Shown: piece after piece, positions 1 to 8,435 of the stretch
How positions within the stretch are numbered: the stretch's first letter is position 1
How the letters are laid out: each line of letters starts with the position of its first letter
Source of the DNA: Negadavirga shengliensis
GTDB taxonomy: Bacteria > Bacteroidota > Bacteroidia > Cytophagales > Cyclobacteriaceae
Direction of reading: 5' to 3'
Length of the DNA: 64,000 nt
Assembly: GCF_042652345.1 (NCBI RefSeq)
Contig: NZ_JBHSJJ010000005.1
Coordinates: 1-64,000 of the forward strand
Notes under the pieces: generated by a model
What the model was told of the DNA's origin: nothing
The model's input: the letters and a program-made list of their open reading frames with translations, nothing else
Database searches by the model: none
Position numbers and translations under genes: made by a program

Positions 1-128
1 TGAGCTGGATTTTAGTCGGATATCCCATATCTAGTCATATAACTAGATATAAAAATCAATAAAAAAGACCACAATTCCAAATTGCAGCCTCTTTTTATTT
101 TATGTCTAGTAAATAGCCAAAGTCGAGG

Positions 129-151
129 GGGTGTAGATTCAATCTACACCC
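129..151 (-). terminator. Hairpin after the membrane-protein gene
   Basis: A perfect inverted repeat has 11-base arms (GGGTGTAGATT / AATCTACACCC) around one central base. It lies 12 bases beyond the stop codon of the minus-strand gene at 163-1458. The bases that follow on the minus strand are not a clean T run, so it is a probable rather than certain intrinsic terminator. Confidence 0.5.
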
Positions 152-162
152 AGAGATACGTT

Positions 163-1458
163 TCAAAACTCAAACCTTCGGTTCATCCCCGGCATTTCCC
201 CATGGCTGTTGATGGCGATCAGGCTTAAAAGCGCCACAAATACCAGGAGCAGGAACAGGATCAAGGTCCATTTCTTTGGAGAGATAGGTTTGAATGTTTC
301 TGTTGGGGTGAATTTGGGTATGACCAAAAGGATGACCGCAAAATTGATGAGGTACAGAAACTGCTCTATTCTGTAAAAACTGAGGAAGGACCCGGTGATC
401 AGTATGGTAAAAACGATGTATATCAGAAAATACCCGATGAACAAACCGCTGATTTCTTTTTGGGAAAACCTGGCTTCCAATTGGTTTTTCTTTCCTGAAA
501 AAGTGGCCAGCCAATAGGTCGCAGGGATGATCATAAAGAAAAAAGCTGCCCATTGTACTGTCCTCACCAAACCGGTGCTGTCGCCTCCGGTCAATCTGTC
601 CAATGTGGGTTGCAGGTCTTTCATGATGAAAGACTGCTGCCATACAAAGAACGGGATCAAGAGTACCAGGCCTATCAATGGTAATGATAAATTGGAAGTA
701 TTGTATCGGGTCACTGCCTTTTCTTCCGGCCAACTGGAAGTAAAGGTGCCATAGGCCATCCCTATCCCCCCGAAAAAGCCCAGGGAATATTCCATCACGT
801 TCCACATGTTGAACCTGACCTGGGCCACATTGCCCATGACCTGGAGGAAATTGCCAAAAGCGAATCCGAAGCCTCCGCCAAGGCCTGCATAGACCGCGAC
901 GCGCATGGCGCCATGCTGCCCGGTTCTCGCCAGATAATACATCAGGGCAAGCCCTATGCCTGCGCAAACTCCCCAAGCCTCTGACCGGGGAGGGGTCATT
1001 TGGATGCCCAGCTGCTCGATGATAAAATAATAAAAAATCACACCGCCCACTGTCATTTCTGTAATTACCCGGTGCCACTTTATTTTTTTATCCGGATTAT
1101 CCGCCAGGACCAGTCCAAACAACCCTCCGCCAATAAAACCGTACAAGCCCCCGATTACAAAAAGCATGGCCAAACCATAATATACATTGACGAATTCGAT
1201 GCCCCTACCGTATCCCACCACTGCACCATAACTCATCATTCCGCCCAGTCCCCAGCCCACAGCACCTGCAAAGGCTGCTTTGATGGCTTTGTTGTACCAA
1301 TCCTGTCTTTTGGCCAAAAGGATAATGGCAAGGCAGCCGATCCCTCCTGCCCAGGCTGCTCCCTGCTCGTGTCCAAACTGTCCCCTGATGGCCCAAGCCG
1401 TTCCCAGTGCCATGCCCGCAATGATCAAAGAAATAAAAGTCTGTCTGTTAATTGCCAT
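163..1458 (-). CDS. Multi-pass inner-membrane protein, function unknown
   Basis: This 431-residue protein is almost entirely hydrophobic helices, about ten to twelve by eye. The first begins at residue 8, and glycine-rich segments such as GAVGWGLGGMMSYG and GGLYGFIGGGLFG sit between residues 65 and 120. The soluble tail is short and ends in NRRFEF. I do not recognise a named transporter or enzyme motif. It stands alone, separated by almost 1 kb of repeat-rich DNA from the beta-helix gene and followed by a hairpin. Its position beside a sugar-utilisation district suggests a transport or envelope role, but this is inference from neighbours only. Confidence 0.75.
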   Translation of the reverse strand: MAINRQTFISLIIAGMALGTAWAIRGQFGHEQGAAWAGGIGCLAIILLAKRQDWYNKAIKAAFAGAVGWGLGGMMSYGAVVGYGRGIEFVNVYYGLAMLFVIGGLYGFIGGGLFGLVLADNPDKKIKWHRVITEMTVGGVIFYYFIIEQLGIQMTPPRSEAWGVCAGIGLALMYYLARTGQHGAMRVAVYAGLGGGFGFAFGNFLQVMGNVAQVRFNMWNVMEYSLGFFGGIGMAYGTFTSSWPEEKAVTRYNTSNLSLPLIGLVLLIPFFVWQQSFIMKDLQPTLDRLTGGDSTGLVRTVQWAAFFFMIIPATYWLATFSGKKNQLEARFSQKEISGLFIGYFLIYIVFTILITGSFLSFYRIEQFLYLINFAVILLVIPKFTPTETFKPISPKKWTLILFLLLVFVALLSLIAINSHGEMPGMNRRFEF

Positions 1459-1666
1459 GTCATATTTTGATTAAGTAAATAGCCTTAAGGTAAATGAATG
1501 ATTTTATAAAAAGCTGATTTACCCTTATATACTGTAGGAAAGGCGCTAAAGACCATTTTAAAAGTAAATTTCGGCCACGGATTTTACATGGTTGGCAAAT
1601 ATCCTGTTTCGTGATCGCCCTTTGAATCAATAATACTATTTCATAAAAACGCTGTCGGTGAACCAA

Positions 1667-1721
1667 TTAAAAGCAAGTTAAAGCCAAGTCTAAAGCAGGA
1701 TTAAAGCAAGTAACAAGCAAG
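1667..1721. repeat. Degenerate 10-12-base tandem repeat
   Basis: About five imperfect copies of a TTAAAGCAAG-like unit follow one another: AATTAAAAGCAAG, TTAAAGCCAAG, TCTAAAGCAGGA, TTAAAGCAAG, TAACAAGCAAGG. The copies vary in length by a base or two. No function is evident. Confidence 0.5.
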
Positions 1722-1836
1722 GATACTCCATATCCTATCCATAGCAATGCTGATGTCTACCCATCCCCTATCCCAGTCCGGTTCCTAGCCGATCCAATAT
1801 CAAAGGGAACCTATCCCGGTTACCTTTTTTCTAACC

Positions 1837-2045
1837 CGCTATGACGAACTTTTTCGTCATAGCGAGAAGCGGCAATTTTTCTGTTTAATTGACAAAGCTG
1901 CAAACCGTGACAACGCGATCCCAGCGGGCGGTACAGCTGTCGGGAGCGAGGGTGTGCGGGCCTTGCGGGGAGAAGGATTTTTGCGTCTTGACTTTTTGTG
2001 TCAAAGCCTGCCCCGACCAGCGCAGCGTATCGGGGACAAAAAGAA
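1837..2045. repeat. Structured intergenic repeat element
   Basis: The element opens with a perfect hairpin, arms CGCTATGACGAA (1837-1848) and TTCGTCATAGCG (1853-1864). It ends with nested arms CTTTTTGT (from 1991) and ACAAAAAG around CCCCGA (2011-2016) and TCGGGG (2030-2035). It resembles the mobile or repetitive intergenic elements with a CGTCAT...GCGAG core that are dispersed in Bacteroidota genomes. Copy number in this genome cannot be judged from one window. Confidence 0.5.
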
Positions 2046-2427
2046 CAGAAGAGTAAAAGGATAATAGAAAACAATTACCTGTCTTTATGCCAAAGACATT
2101 TCTGATCTATGCCTTGACGATCATCTACAGGAAGACTGTTTTCCCGGTTGGCCGGGATTACCTCCCGATAATGATGTATTTCAGGCAAGCCTTCAATAGG
2201 CAGATCCAGGGATATATTTACCCACGGCCTCTAATTGCACGCTACACATGACGGCCACGCTTTCCATGGTATAGGCAATCAATACCGTCCTTTCTCTTTT
2301 GAAAACACCAAATTTTTCTACCTCGAGAAGGCAGAATTTTGCTGATCATTTGGTTAATTAGGAAGAATTTCCCCCTTTCCGGCCAGGGGGACGACTTCCC
2401 TCAAAACAGGTATCCATTCAGCGTCCA

Positions 2428-4107
2428 TCAATCAGTATTTACCTTTACATTCTTGAACATAAACGGGTTATCGCTGAGTCTCAAGGCCTGGCCACTGTTG
2501 GTGGTTACGTTCCTAAGAATGACTTCCCTTGTTCTGACATAGGGAAATTGCTCTTGGTAAGAATCATCAGTCATATCCGGATTGAAACTTGCAAAAATAG
2601 CGGGACCCTGATAATCTTCAGGATGGTTGGAGTCATCAATACGGAGGGATTCGATGGTGATCCGCTCAGGCATATAACAGGTGTAGCCGAAATCATGCTG
2701 TCCGGAATTCGATCCGCCGATCAGACTGGCGCTGACCGGTCTGCCCCCTGCAGGCACAAAGTCGCAATTGCGGATCAGGACCTCTCCTTGCCAGGTACTG
2801 CCGTAGTCGGAGCGCAGGTTGATGAGGGTTCTTCCATGCAGGGTGGAATTTTCCACGGTAAAAGTCCCGCTGCCGATGGCATTAATCCCCTGATGGCCCA
2901 ATGTAGAGTTGCGGATGGTAGCGTTTGCCACACCCATGTGGGCATCAAACCGGGAAAAAGTGCAATGGTCCAAAACCAGGTTCTTGCAGTAGTTGGAACC
3001 CATGATGCCCCAGTACTGGTTGTCGTTGATGTCATTCGTCTGGCTGGAGTTCACAAATGAAACATTAAGGGCCCGGCTAAGGGAGATGTCATAGCTGCCC
3101 ATGGAGACCGGAACCCCTGCTGAGCCAATGGTCTGGTATGTTTTGCGCCCGGTCAGGACCGTGTTCTGGACGGTCACGTAGGCGCATTCGGCGATATTGA
3201 GGAAGCCGCCATAAGGCGCGCCATGCTCGCCTTCGCCAGTGACGCGGTGTTCCAAACCGTCCACAACCACATTGGAACGCCTGATGGCAATGCCCCGGCT
3301 GTAGTAGGTGTATTTTGACTCGGCCCTGTTGGCAATGGTGGTAAAAAAGCCTCCCTTAAGGGTCAGCGTAGTTTCGTCAAGTGGAAGGGCGGTAATGTCC
3401 GTGATTTGGTCGAAGTCCCAGATGATCGGGGCATCCATATCCACATGGCCGTCCTTGTCAACGATAAAAATATCCGTCTGCGGGGCCCCGCTGTTTTGGT
3501 TCGGCCCGAACCGGATGTACCGCTTTACGTTGGCATCGGTGACAGTGATAAGGCAGGTTCCGGGCAAGGAAATGTCGATTTTCTCCTGATTCCTCTTAAG
3601 GGAAGATATCCCCTCGGGCTTGAACGGGGTCAGGCTGGAACTGACCCGGAAAACGGGGGTTGTACGGTCCTGGACCTCGGTATCATCGATGATAAATGCG
3701 GCCGTGCCAAAATCGGTGTCGGTTTGAATGACCGCGGTGCGGCTCTTCCCGCCGATGTAGTAAGTGGCACCCCCGTCGGCTTTCACAGGAAGGCCATGCT
3801 GGTTGGCATACACATGGGCGGCAGCGATGGCATCTATGTCATCGGTTTGTCCATCGCCACTGGCACCGAAGTCACTGTAGCGGACCAGGCCGTTGTGTTT
3901 GAATTTTTGAGCATCTTTTTTGGACACATTTATGTGTAATTTCCCATTTTCACCTTCGCGTACCTGGGTTTTTTTGTTGGTGGAGGTGACCACCGTATTT
4001 TCTTGCGAGCTGTTGGTCTGCCCCTGTGCCGCATTGAAAACGCCTGCAAACAAGAAGAAAAGGAAGAACCTGTATTTCATTGCATAAGTATTTATGGTAT
4101 CCATCAA
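2428..4107 (-). CDS. Secreted right-handed beta-helix (pectate-lyase-fold) protein
   Basis: A likely exported protein of 559 residues. A basic/hydrophobic signal peptide ends near residue 29 (FLFAGVFNAAQG). The pectate-lyase-3 type entry motif VRYSDFGASGDGQTDD lies at about residues 76-91 and is followed by an Ile/Asn-rich series of strands typical of parallel beta-helices (NVVVDGLEHRV, YVTVQNTVLTG, NLVLDHCTFSRFDAHMG, ATIRNSTLGHQG). Family members bind or cleave uronate polysaccharides or act as tailspike-like hydrolases, and the substrate cannot be set by fold alone. The gene has its own transcription unit between two gene-poor stretches and faces the same way as the XylR/MFS/ROK operon. It is probably the polymer-contacting part of this locus. 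Confidence 0.8.
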   Translation of the reverse strand: MMDTINTYAMKYRFFLFFLFAGVFNAAQGQTNSSQENTVVTSTNKKTQVREGENGKLHINVSKKDAQKFKHNGLVRYSDFGASGDGQTDDIDAIAAAHVYANQHGLPVKADGGATYYIGGKSRTAVIQTDTDFGTAAFIIDDTEVQDRTTPVFRVSSSLTPFKPEGISSLKRNQEKIDISLPGTCLITVTDANVKRYIRFGPNQNSGAPQTDIFIVDKDGHVDMDAPIIWDFDQITDITALPLDETTLTLKGGFFTTIANRAESKYTYYSRGIAIRRSNVVVDGLEHRVTGEGEHGAPYGGFLNIAECAYVTVQNTVLTGRKTYQTIGSAGVPVSMGSYDISLSRALNVSFVNSSQTNDINDNQYWGIMGSNYCKNLVLDHCTFSRFDAHMGVANATIRNSTLGHQGINAIGSGTFTVENSTLHGRTLINLRSDYGSTWQGEVLIRNCDFVPAGGRPVSASLIGGSNSGQHDFGYTCYMPERITIESLRIDDSNHPEDYQGPAIFASFNPDMTDDSYQEQFPYVRTREVILRNVTTNSGQALRLSDNPFMFKNVKVNTD

Positions 4108-4607
4108 TTTCCGGAAGATTTTTAAAATGGTTCGATGTTATTTTCCCGTATAAATAAAGATGATCATAAACTAGCGGTTTTCACGCATATTAACAAGATA
4201 AATTCTATTTCGAGGGGCAGATTTGTTTGTCCTGTATTTTTCAGGTGCTAAATCCAAAATGCTTGATGGATTTAGGTGTAGCTAAGCTGTGCTCTTTTAA
4301 AATGGGAACGAGTGTGATGTCATACGCAGAATGACGCTTCCCTTCGCTCGCCCCTCGGTCCCCCGCCGTGGCGGGGAAGACCGTGCGCAAGATTGCTCCG
4401 CCGCGGTGGAGTAGGGGTGTGCTGGGCATGCGTCAAAGTAGATGTCACACGACACAGGGGGAAATTGATCTATTTAAAAACGCCAAGTGATTTTTTTTGA
4501 AATTCAAATACCGATACATTACCACCGGAACAGCGAAGCACCTGACATCTATTTTATAAATGCTTGGACGTATTCAAAGACCTTCAAGCTGCTATCCCCC
4601 ATCCCCC
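4108..4607. other. Gene-free stretch of 500 bases
   Basis: The stretch holds the upstream region of the beta-helix gene and the 3-prime side of the regulator gene. A GC-rich repeat-like patch at about 4315-4440 contains the inverted repeat CCCCGCC (4361-4367) / GGCGGGG (4370-4376). No believable reading frame or RNA gene was found. Confidence 0.55.
4315..4440. repeat. GC-rich intergenic repeat-like patch with hairpin
   Basis: The patch differs in composition from its AT-rich surroundings. It carries a perfect CCCCGCC-GT-GGCGGGG hairpin and the short element GTCATACGCAGAATGACGC. It resembles the element at 1837-2045 in style. It may also act in 3-prime end formation for the regulator operon. 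Confidence 0.35.
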
Positions 4608-5771
4608 TCACTTTCCCGCCAGATACCTTTTCCTGTATTCAATGGGATTGCAGCCTTTGACTTGTTTGAACTGCCGGGCGATGTTTTTGCTGTCATTCAG
4701 GCCCATGTCCAAGGCGATTTCGAAAATGGTCTGGTCGGTCTCCAGGAGTTTCTGGGTGAACTTTTCTATTCTCAGGTTAAAAATGTACTTGTAAACCGGA
4801 TAGCCCGTTATCTGCAAAAAACGCTTTTCAAGGCTCCTTCGGGACAGGGGAACCTGTCGGACCACCTCATCCACCTGAAGGTTTTTTTCGATGTTTTTGT
4901 GGATGTACTTCAGCGTGGAGGCGATGTAATCGTCGTTAGTAGCATAGATATCGGTGGACTGCCGCGTGATGATCTGGGTGGGCTTGACCACGATATCATA
5001 GTAATCATCCGGTCCGTTTTGGATCATGTGCTCCATGAGTTTGGCGGTATCATAACCCCCTTTTTCTATGTCCAACCCGATGCTGGACAAAGGCGGATCA
5101 GACAGCTCACAGAGCATTTCATCATTATCTACCCCCAAAACGGCCACTTCTTCCGGTATGCGGATCCTGTTTTGTTTACATGCCTCAGTGATGTGCAGCC
5201 CCTGGTTGTCGTCACAGGTCATCAAGGCGATGGGTTTCGGCAGTGACAGGAGCCACTTGCTCAGGGAGTTGCTCTTATAGTACCAAAGGTCAGTCGAACG
5301 GGATTTTCTGTGTTCAAAATAGTTGACTTTATAACCTACGGAATTGATTTTTTTCTCAAAACCCTCAGCCCTCTCCCTGGACCACACAATATCATTAAAG
5401 CCATAAAAAGCAAAGTTCTTGAATCCCTTTTTAAGGAAGTATTCAGCTCCGAGCTGACCTGCTTCCCGGTAGGCCCCGGTGATATTGGGCAGTTCTTTGA
5501 ACCTCTCCTTGAAATCCTGCGCGATGACAGGTATTTTGGAATCAACAATGAGCTTAAGGTCCATTTCATTGTATAACTGGCCAATGATGCCATGGGCCCC
5601 CCATTCTCTCGCCCAGTCCAGAATACCCTCGATACCAATGGTTTCACGGTAATACAAGGGCATCCTGCAGTAGGTCCAGGGGCCATGTTCAGCAGAGTAT
5701 TTTGAAATACCTTTTAGCAGACTCTTGCTGTACTCTTCCGCAAAATCCAATAAAAGGATGATCTTATACAT
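4608..5771 (-). CDS. XylR-type regulator: LacI-like sugar sensor fused to AraC DNA-binding domain
   Basis: This cytoplasmic transcription factor has 387 residues. The N-terminal 270 residues look like a periplasmic-binding-protein/LacI sensor (opening KIILLLDFAEEYSKSLLKGI, then VDNDEMLCELSDPPLSSIGLD near residue 225). The last 100 residues form an AraC double helix-turn-helix (SRRSLEKRFLQITG, then TIFEIALDMGLNDSKNIARQ). XylR of enteric bacteria has the same architecture and activates on binding xylose; the ligand here is unknown. The gene lies 11 bases after the MFS gene in a kinase-transporter-regulator operon, so it probably senses the sugar carried by that transporter. Candidate operators are the palindromes at 8155-8169 and 8396-8412. 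Confidence 0.88.
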   Translation of the reverse strand: MYKIILLLDFAEEYSKSLLKGISKYSAEHGPWTYCRMPLYYRETIGIEGILDWAREWGAHGIIGQLYNEMDLKLIVDSKIPVIAQDFKERFKELPNITGAYREAGQLGAEYFLKKGFKNFAFYGFNDIVWSRERAEGFEKKINSVGYKVNYFEHRKSRSTDLWYYKSNSLSKWLLSLPKPIALMTCDDNQGLHITEACKQNRIRIPEEVAVLGVDNDEMLCELSDPPLSSIGLDIEKGGYDTAKLMEHMIQNGPDDYYDIVVKPTQIITRQSTDIYATNDDYIASTLKYIHKNIEKNLQVDEVVRQVPLSRRSLEKRFLQITGYPVYKYIFNLRIEKFTQKLLETDQTIFEIALDMGLNDSKNIARQFKQVKGCNPIEYRKRYLAGK

Positions 5772-5782
5772 ACCATGTGGAT

Positions 5783-7033
5783 TTATTTGAAAATATCCTT
5801 GAAACTACTTATCGTCGCGTTGTTTACCAAAGGTTTAGCCCATATTCCGATGCTTAAAATATAACCCAAAGAGATCAAAAGGAAAAGCATGGCAAACCTT
5901 AACCCTACCAATTCCGCAATCCCCCCGACAATCAATGGCACTACGGCCCCACCCGCAATGCCTGTACAGAGGATGCCCGAAAAAGTACCGTGATGTTTGG
6001 AAACGGAATTGAGCGCCAGCGAGAAGATAATGGACCACATCACGGATGCAAAGAAGCCGGTTAAAGGGAATGCGATGATGGCCATTTGCTCCGTTCCGAA
6101 CAGTGCTACCAAGAGTGCTATGATCGCTCCCGAGGTAAACCCTACCAATACTTTCCTGCTGTCTATGAATTTAAGCAGTATCAGCCCCAAGAGGCAACCA
6201 ATGGTAAGCAGGCCCCAAAAGTAGGAGATAACAGAGGCCCCTGTGGTCGCGGGATCTACGCCATGATAAGTCTGCAAGAACTTTGAAATCCAGTTGGCAA
6301 TACCCTGTTCTGTGCCTACATAACTGAAAATTCCCAAAAAGTACAGCATGACTACTTTGTCCGCCAACAATTCCTTGAATGACACCCCTACATCGATTTT
6401 TTCATCTTCCTTTAACTCTACTTTTGGAAACTTCGCCAAGTAGACGATGATGATCATGATAAAAGATATTACCGCAAAGACCCAGTACAGGGAAACCCAT
6501 TTTAGACTTTCAGGAACCAGATTGTTCAGTGTCGTGATGAGCAGTGAGCTGTCGTCTGTGTGCATGTTGGTCACCAGATAGCTGTACAACAAAGGGCTCA
6601 GAAAGGAAGCTGCTCCGAATGCCAACTGGGCCATGACCGAATTGAACGCGAAATGCTCCTCTCCTCCAGCCGTTCTCAACAAGGGGTTGATGACTACCTG
6701 AAGCATGGCCATGCCTATCCCAATGACAAACAAGGAAGAAAGTGCAATGGGAAAACTTGGGATTACGGCGAAAAACAGGGCTCCCATGAAGGCCATGAAA
6801 AATGCAACCACCAGCATCTTTTTCTCTTTGTATTTTTCGACGAGGATCCCCGAAGGGATGGACATGACCCCATAGGCTACGAAGAAAGAAAAGGGAAGAA
6901 ATCCGGCCAATCCGATACTCAGTGTGAAACTGTCAATGATGTCCGGGATGATGGGCCCCAGAATGTTGGTTAAAAAGGAAATGACAAAAAATATCAACAA
7001 TATCAGGGCTACTATCAGGTTATTTCGCTTCAT
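5783..7033 (-). CDS. MFS sugar transporter, FucP-like
   Basis: This 416-residue inner-membrane protein has about 12 hydrophobic helices, a basic MKRNN start and the conserved loop VEKYKEKK between helices 2 and 3. The stretch GIGMAMLQVVINPLLRTAGG at about residues 105-124 resembles the fucose/glucose/galactose:proton symporters of the FucP family. It would import a monosaccharide or small glycan across the inner membrane. It sits between the ROK kinase (165 bases upstream) and the XylR-type regulator (11 bases downstream). This supports import followed by phosphorylation under control of the regulator. Specificity is not readable from the sequence. Confidence 0.85.
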   Translation of the reverse strand: MKRNNLIVALILLIFFVISFLTNILGPIIPDIIDSFTLSIGLAGFLPFSFFVAYGVMSIPSGILVEKYKEKKMLVVAFFMAFMGALFFAVIPSFPIALSSLFVIGIGMAMLQVVINPLLRTAGGEEHFAFNSVMAQLAFGAASFLSPLLYSYLVTNMHTDDSSLLITTLNNLVPESLKWVSLYWVFAVISFIMIIIVYLAKFPKVELKEDEKIDVGVSFKELLADKVVMLYFLGIFSYVGTEQGIANWISKFLQTYHGVDPATTGASVISYFWGLLTIGCLLGLILLKFIDSRKVLVGFTSGAIIALLVALFGTEQMAIIAFPLTGFFASVMWSIIFSLALNSVSKHHGTFSGILCTGIAGGAVVPLIVGGIAELVGLRFAMLFLLISLGYILSIGIWAKPLVNNATISSFKDIFK

Positions 7034-7198
7034 GTCATTAAGTTTATTTTATTGATGCTTGTTCTTGCTCCTTAAGGACAAGTTATGCATGGTAAAGGAC
7101 GTCTTTGGGAGGGAACAAGCCCCTCTTTTTTGCATAAAATACGTATAGTTCACCTCATAATACGCAAAGGCCGTGTCTGGGACTTTCTGTGCGGGATA

Positions 7199-8056
7199 TC
7201 AAACCACACCGTTGATATGTTCCAAGGAAAGATCAACCAGTGCAGCGGCACCGAGAAGGGCGATATTTTCGTTTTGGCTGACATGGATTTTAAGTTTCTT
7301 GATAGACTCCGGATAAATAAAATCACTGAAACTTTCTTCCATGGTTTCCTTAAAAAACGGGAAAGCATTCGCCACCGATCCCCCGATCACGATGGCTTGG
7401 GGATCATAGGTATACATGACCACCTGTACAGCAGAACCGAAATGGTAACCAAACTCCCTCCATTGTTTTAATGCTGCTTCATCACCTTTTTTGGCGGCTT
7501 TGTAGGCCTCCAATGCAGTGGTATCGTAAAAACTGCTGAAGAAATTGCCGCTGGCATAATATTCGATGTTTTTGTCTTTATAAGGTATCAGTCCTATTTC
7601 CCCTGCCCCGCAGTTTATGCCCGTATAAAGTTTGTTCCGGATGATCACTCCTGAACCCAAGCCGGTTCCAATGGACATACCTATAAGACAACTGTAATCC
7701 TTGGCCACACCGAACTTGTGTTCGCCCAATACAAAACAGTTGACATCATTGTTCACAAAAACAGGAAGGTCGAATTCCTTTTCCAAAATATCCTTTAACG
7801 CTACCTTTTTCCACGAAGGAATATTGGTTACGTTATAGACAACCCCTTTTTCCACATCCACCACGGAAGGCACACCTATTCCTATCCCATCCACCTTATA
7901 TTTCGTAAGTGGCCGGATAAATTGCTTGACCTGATCCAAAGTGGAAGTAAGATTGTCTTTTTCTTTCAGCAGCGCTTTGGTCTGATGGATGATTTTGCCA
8001 TCTTTTTCTATTCCAACCTGGATTTTTGTGCCTCCTAAATCTATTCCTATATTCAT
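7199..8056 (-). CDS. ROK-family sugar kinase
   Basis: This 285-residue protein has the ATP-binding opening IGIDLGGTKIQVG and the catalytic segment VFVNNDVNCFVLGE near residue 105, where the Asp is the usual base. The ROK signature region reads GAGEIGLIPYK near residue 155: Leu replaces the usual histidine after GEIG, and the CxCG zinc motif is absent. ROK kinases phosphorylate glucose, N-acetylamino sugars or related hexoses, and the altered signature suggests an unusual substrate. It is the first gene of the minus-strand operon ROK-MFS-regulator and shares its upstream region with the divergent propeller-toroid gene. Confidence 0.85.
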   Translation of the reverse strand: MNIGIDLGGTKIQVGIEKDGKIIHQTKALLKEKDNLTSTLDQVKQFIRPLTKYKVDGIGIGVPSVVDVEKGVVYNVTNIPSWKKVALKDILEKEFDLPVFVNNDVNCFVLGEHKFGVAKDYSCLIGMSIGTGLGSGVIIRNKLYTGINCGAGEIGLIPYKDKNIEYYASGNFFSSFYDTTALEAYKAAKKGDEAALKQWREFGYHFGSAVQVVMYTYDPQAIVIGGSVANAFPFFKETMEESFSDFIYPESIKKLKIHVSQNENIALLGAAALVDLSLEHINGVV

Positions 8057-8095
8057 ATGACTTCCGTAGATGGATTTTTTTAAAAAATCAAATTA

Positions 8096-8126
8096 CAAAT
8101 ATATTTACCTCCACTATCAATACCAA
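8096..8126 (-). promoter_or_regulatory. Candidate Bacteroidota promoter of the ROK operon
   Basis: On the minus strand a TATATTTG box (8096-8103) fits the Bacteroidota TAnnTTTG element. A TTG (8124-8126) lies 20 bases upstream of it, the normal distance for the -33 element. The box is 40 bases before the kinase start. Confidence 0.5.
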
Positions 8127-8154
8127 TCGAAACTGGGAATACTTGGGGTTTACG

Positions 8155-8169
8155 CTCTGAAAATCAGAG
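8155..8169. promoter_or_regulatory. Palindrome CTCTGA-AAA-TCAGAG, operator candidate
   Basis: Perfect six-base arms surround an AAA centre, inside the divergent region and upstream of both transcription units. Placement suits the XylR-type regulator encoded by the leftward operon, but no second identical copy was noticed. Confidence 0.4.
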
Positions 8170-8395
8170 TTTATAGTTGGTTTGTATCCTTGCAGCTTCC
8201 ATTTTTATACACGAAAACCAGGATAATGGGCTATTTCGACACTAAATTTTTTAAAGGCATTTCATAAAACTGGGTGGCCGCTGTTCAAACCATAATACCA
8301 TATGTCTCCCCAGCTTTGATCCAATAGCCCATATTCTTTTAACAAGGTATAGTCTATACTTGTGGGTGAAGTGGAATGTAGACTTTTTTACCCCT

Positions 8396-8412
8396 ATTCT
8401 AAAAATTAGAAT
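8396..8412. promoter_or_regulatory. Palindrome ATTCTAA-AAA-TTAGAAT, operator candidate
   Basis: Perfect seven-base arms surround an AAA centre and end 23 bases before the start of the gene at 8436. It could be an operator or a hairpin in the leader. The AAA centre matches that of the palindrome at 8155-8169, although the arms differ. Confidence 0.4.
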
Positions 8413-8435
8413 GTTTAAAATAAATTAACAATATT

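Larger units (their letters stand above)
1459..2427. other. Gene-free stretch of 969 bases with repeats
   Basis: No convincing gene lies here. The stretch contains the upstream region of the membrane-protein gene, a short degenerate tandem repeat near 1667-1721, and a structured repeat element at about 1837-2045. The remainder to 2427 shows no clear signal. An 84-codon reading frame at 1820-2074 coincides with the repeat element and looks fortuitous. Confidence 0.6.
8057..8435. promoter_or_regulatory. Divergent control region of 379 bases
   Basis: The region separates the ROK operon (leftward) from the first propeller-toroid gene (rightward). It contains a candidate minus-strand promoter at about 8096-8126 and two perfect A-centred palindromes, CTCTGA-AAA-TCAGAG at 8155-8169 and ATTCTAA-AAA-TTAGAAT at 8396-8412. 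No gene is evident; a 65-codon plus-strand frame from 8070 looks random. Confidence 0.5.

Noticed and set aside
170..1078. Second minus-strand frame of 302 codons inside the first gene
   Set aside because: It is the shifted frame of the membrane protein at 163-1458; its Arg/His/Pro-rich composition is typical of an off-frame translation.
1820..2074. 84-codon frame
   Set aside because: It coincides with a structured repeat element, and its sequence is explained by the hairpins.
8070..8267. 65-codon frame in the divergent control region
   Set aside because: It overlaps the promoter box and a palindrome. The aromatic-rich translation looks random.
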